From positions 1-8,398 of the forward strand of contig WJKO01000260.1 in the NCBI GenBank assembly GCA_014729055.1: a DNA stretch of 8,398 nt. The letters run 5' to 3'. This stretch comes from Promethearchaeota archaeon (GTDB lineage: Archaea; Asgardarchaeota; Lokiarchaeia; Sigyniarchaeales; Promethearchaeaceae). Below, piece after piece: positions 7,105 to 8,398 of this stretch (position 1 is its first letter; the number at the start of each line of letters is the position of its first letter). A program made the position numbers and the translations under genes. The notes beneath the pieces were generated by a model, which saw only the letters and a program-made list of their open reading frames with translations, searched no databases and was not told where the DNA came from.

Positions 7105-7126
7105 AGTTTCAATTCATTTTATCCAC

Positions 7127-7134
7127 AAAAAAAA
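7127..7134 (-). terminator. Oligo-T terminator of the dihydrouridine synthase gene
   Basis: Eight A residues on the + strand read as T8 on the - strand, beginning 10 bases after the Dus stop codon. Placement and composition fit an archaeal oligo-T terminator; no hairpin is seen. Confidence 0.5.
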
Positions 7135-7139
7135 TCTAA

Positions 7140-7152
7140 TTTTTTATTTTTT
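7140..7152 (+). terminator. Oligo-T terminator of the PHP gene
   Basis: T6-A-T6 on the + strand starts 36 bases after the PHP stop at 7104 and overlaps the last codons and stop of the convergent Dus gene. With the T8 tract on the opposite strand it makes a compact bidirectional terminator in a gap of only 39 bp. Confidence 0.5.
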
Positions 7153-8214
7153 CACGTTTTTTAGATCTTCTTCCAGTTTTCCGTTGAATATATAATCTAA
7201 TAAATCAGATAAGCTTTTGCTACGACCGATGGTCGACTTAGTTTTACGTGAGTTATTAAGCCCTTTTAACATCCAGATAGCGTTTCTACGTAATTCTTTC
7301 AGCTTATAACGCTCATTATTCCAGTATTGCCCTAAATCTTCTATGATACTCAATAATTCTCTAATATAATCTTGAATATTGTCTAACGTATTAATATGGG
7401 TAACTTTATTCCGCCATTCACCATAATAGTGGCTACATTCAGTCAGAGATTGGGTAAAATCTTTCTTATTTAAAGAATCTAATATATCAGAAAAGATTGA
7501 AGGATAACCTTGCGAGCCCCTCCCAATCATAATTGCATCAACATTCGTTTTTTTCTTCATCAAACGGTAACTTAGTGCGTCGATCACATCACCATTGCCT
7601 ACAACTGGTATGTCTGACCACGACTTAATCTTTCTCATAAGATCAAGATTGACTTTTCCTGAATATTTCTGATTGCCTAATCGTCCATGAATTGTTAAAA
7701 AGGATGCACCTTCATCATTAATTAATTTGACAATATCTTTCAAACCGTCTGTACTATCCCACCCAAGGCGTATCTTTACTGAAACGGGTTTATTACTGGT
7801 TTTGATCGTTGTGTGTATTAAGTTTCTTAGATCTTGGAATCGATGCGATCTCATCAGAGAAACACCACCTCCAGAACTGCACGTTCGGCGAGCAGGACAA
7901 CCACAGTTGATGTCAAGAAAGTCAAAATTATAACTGTTTAAAATTTCTACCGCTTTTAGTGTTATTTCAGGAGAACGCCCACTTCCGCAAATTTGAACTC
8001 CGCTGGGTCTGTATTTCTCAACAAATTCTGCAATAGGACGAATTGTCTTCGGTGCTTGTGCAATCTGGTTGATAAAAACCATTGGCATAGTATAAAGTCC
8101 TACACCACCGTAGTGTTTGCATAATAACACATAAGTGGGTGTAGTCACGTCCATCATAGGTGCTAACATTAGATCCGTTGAAATTTCAATAGATCCCAAC
8201 TTAGTGATTTTCAT
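7144..8214 (-). CDS. tRNA-dihydrouridine synthase (Dus family)
   Basis: FMN- and NADPH-dependent enzyme that reduces uridines to dihydrouridine in tRNA, in the cytoplasm. At 356 residues it has the usual Dus length. The TIM barrel shows LAPMMDVT (17-24, FMN loop), GVQICG (72-77), DINCGCP (101-107) with catalytic Cys106, VKIRLGW with Lys147, TIHGR with His176, KYSG (183-186), GNGDV (206-210) and MIGRGSQG (229-236, phosphate grip). The helical tRNA-binding domain follows from about 255. The catalytic set looks intact, so an active enzyme is expected; which uridine it modifies cannot be told. The ATG is firmly placed by an AAGGAG ribosome site 6 bases upstream, the only strong one in the window. 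It is convergent with the PHP gene and has its own promoter candidate at 8242-8264. Confidence 0.95.
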   Translation of the reverse strand: MKITKLGSIEISTDLMLAPMMDVTTPTYVLLCKHYGGVGLYTMPMVFINQIAQAPKTIRPIAEFVEKYRPSGVQICGSGRSPEITLKAVEILNSYNFDFLDINCGCPARRTCSSGGGVSLMRSHRFQDLRNLIHTTIKTSNKPVSVKIRLGWDSTDGLKDIVKLINDEGASFLTIHGRLGNQKYSGKVNLDLMRKIKSWSDIPVVGNGDVIDALSYRLMKKKTNVDAIMIGRGSQGYPSIFSDILDSLNKKDFTQSLTECSHYYGEWRNKVTHINTLDNIQDYIRELLSIIEDLGQYWNNERYKLKELRRNAIWMLKGLNNSRKTKSTIGRSKSLSDLLDYIFNGKLEEDLKNVKK

Positions 8215-8220
8215 CTATAT

Positions 8221-8226
8221 CTCCTT
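8221..8226 (-). promoter_or_regulatory. Strong Shine-Dalgarno site of the dus gene
   Basis: AAGGAG on the - strand sits 6 bases before the ATG at 8214 and fixes that start. The other genes in the window have weak or no such site, so translation initiation signals are mixed here. Confidence 0.7.
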
Positions 8227-8241
8227 GAGTTTAAACGCCTA

Positions 8242-8264
8242 ATAAAATAATTATTTTATATTCC
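8242..8264 (-). promoter_or_regulatory. Candidate dus promoter overlapping an 18-bp perfect palindrome
   Basis: On the - strand GGAATATAAAAT (from 8264 leftward) resembles a BRE/TATA element. Normal spacing puts transcription start near 8230, just before the ribosome site. The stretch 8242-8259 is a perfect 18-bp palindrome (ATAAAATAAT then TATTTTAT) overlapping the TATA box, so a bound repressor could block it. Its composition is pure A/T, so chance symmetry is not excluded. Confidence 0.4.
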
Positions 8265-8346
8265 TAGTCATTGAAAATATGTGAGTTCATTTTATTCTCC
8301 AAGTATTAAACAAAAATTTAAAATTTTATCCAAAAAACTATCAAAT

Positions 8347-8398
8347 ATGTTAAACAACTTTAATATTCTGCCAAAACCAAAGCATATCGAGGTAAAGG
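8347..8398 (+). CDS. Possible start of a gene cut by the right window edge
   Basis: An ATG at 8347 opens a frame of 17 codons without stop to the end of the window, reading MLNNFNILPKPKHIEVK. A leading 'xxPKPKxxEV' phrase occurs at the start of some glycoside hydrolase (family 20-like) proteins, but this is far too short to assign. No ribosome site is visible. It would be divergent from dus, sharing the upstream AT-rich region at 8215-8346, in which nothing else is seen. Confidence 0.3.
   Translation, partial: MLNNFNILPKPKHIEVK

Noticed and set aside
7727..7933. Plus-strand open frame inside dus
   Set aside because: It overlaps the catalytic Cys region of Dus in antisense and shows no sign of independent coding.

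Overview
The window reads as part of an AT-rich archaeal chromosome. The prolyl-tRNA synthetase is of the archaeal/eukaryotic type with a C-terminal zinc module. The tandem winged-helix regulator is of a style common in archaea. Promoters look like TATA boxes, and gene ends carry bare oligo-T tracts rather than strong hairpin terminators. I cannot fix the lineage. An Asgard or other mesophilic anaerobic archaeon would fit, but that is inference. No tRNA, rRNA, CRISPR array or insertion sequence was found.

Layout: (1) bases 2-874 (+) hold the C-terminal part of a tRNA-guanine transglycosylase (TGT/DpdA-type) protein whose N-terminal half lies before the window. (2) 990-2363 (+) is a complete RuBisCO-like protein. 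It keeps the metal-binding and phosphate-binding residues but has lost several residues needed for RuBP carboxylation, so it is a form IV-like protein and not a CO2-fixing enzyme. (3) 2457-3995 (-) is proS, convergent with the RuBisCO-like gene. (4) An intergenic region of about 240 bp between divergent genes (4005-4247) contains nested inverted repeats, a good TATA box and a perfect hairpin. (5) 4248-4880 (+) is a tandem winged-helix regulator with an N-terminal hydrophobic segment. (6) 4951-7104 (+) is a large membrane protein with about five helices, an Ig-like region and a surface-facing PHP/DUF3604 metallo-hydrolase domain. (7) 7144-8214 (-) is a tRNA-dihydrouridine synthase, convergent with the PHP gene. 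(8) The last 52 bases may begin another + strand gene.

How the genes relate: three products concern tRNA or translation (TGT-like, ProRS, Dus), but they lie in separate transcription units. The most suggestive pairing is the regulator directly upstream of the membrane PHP protein: same strand, 70 bp apart, with TTGAA-type inverted repeats on both sides of the regulator gene. The RuBisCO-like protein has no recognisable pathway partner here, so its substrate stays open. No complete new system can be demonstrated; the points most worth following are the remodelled RuBisCO-like active site and the regulator/PHP pair.
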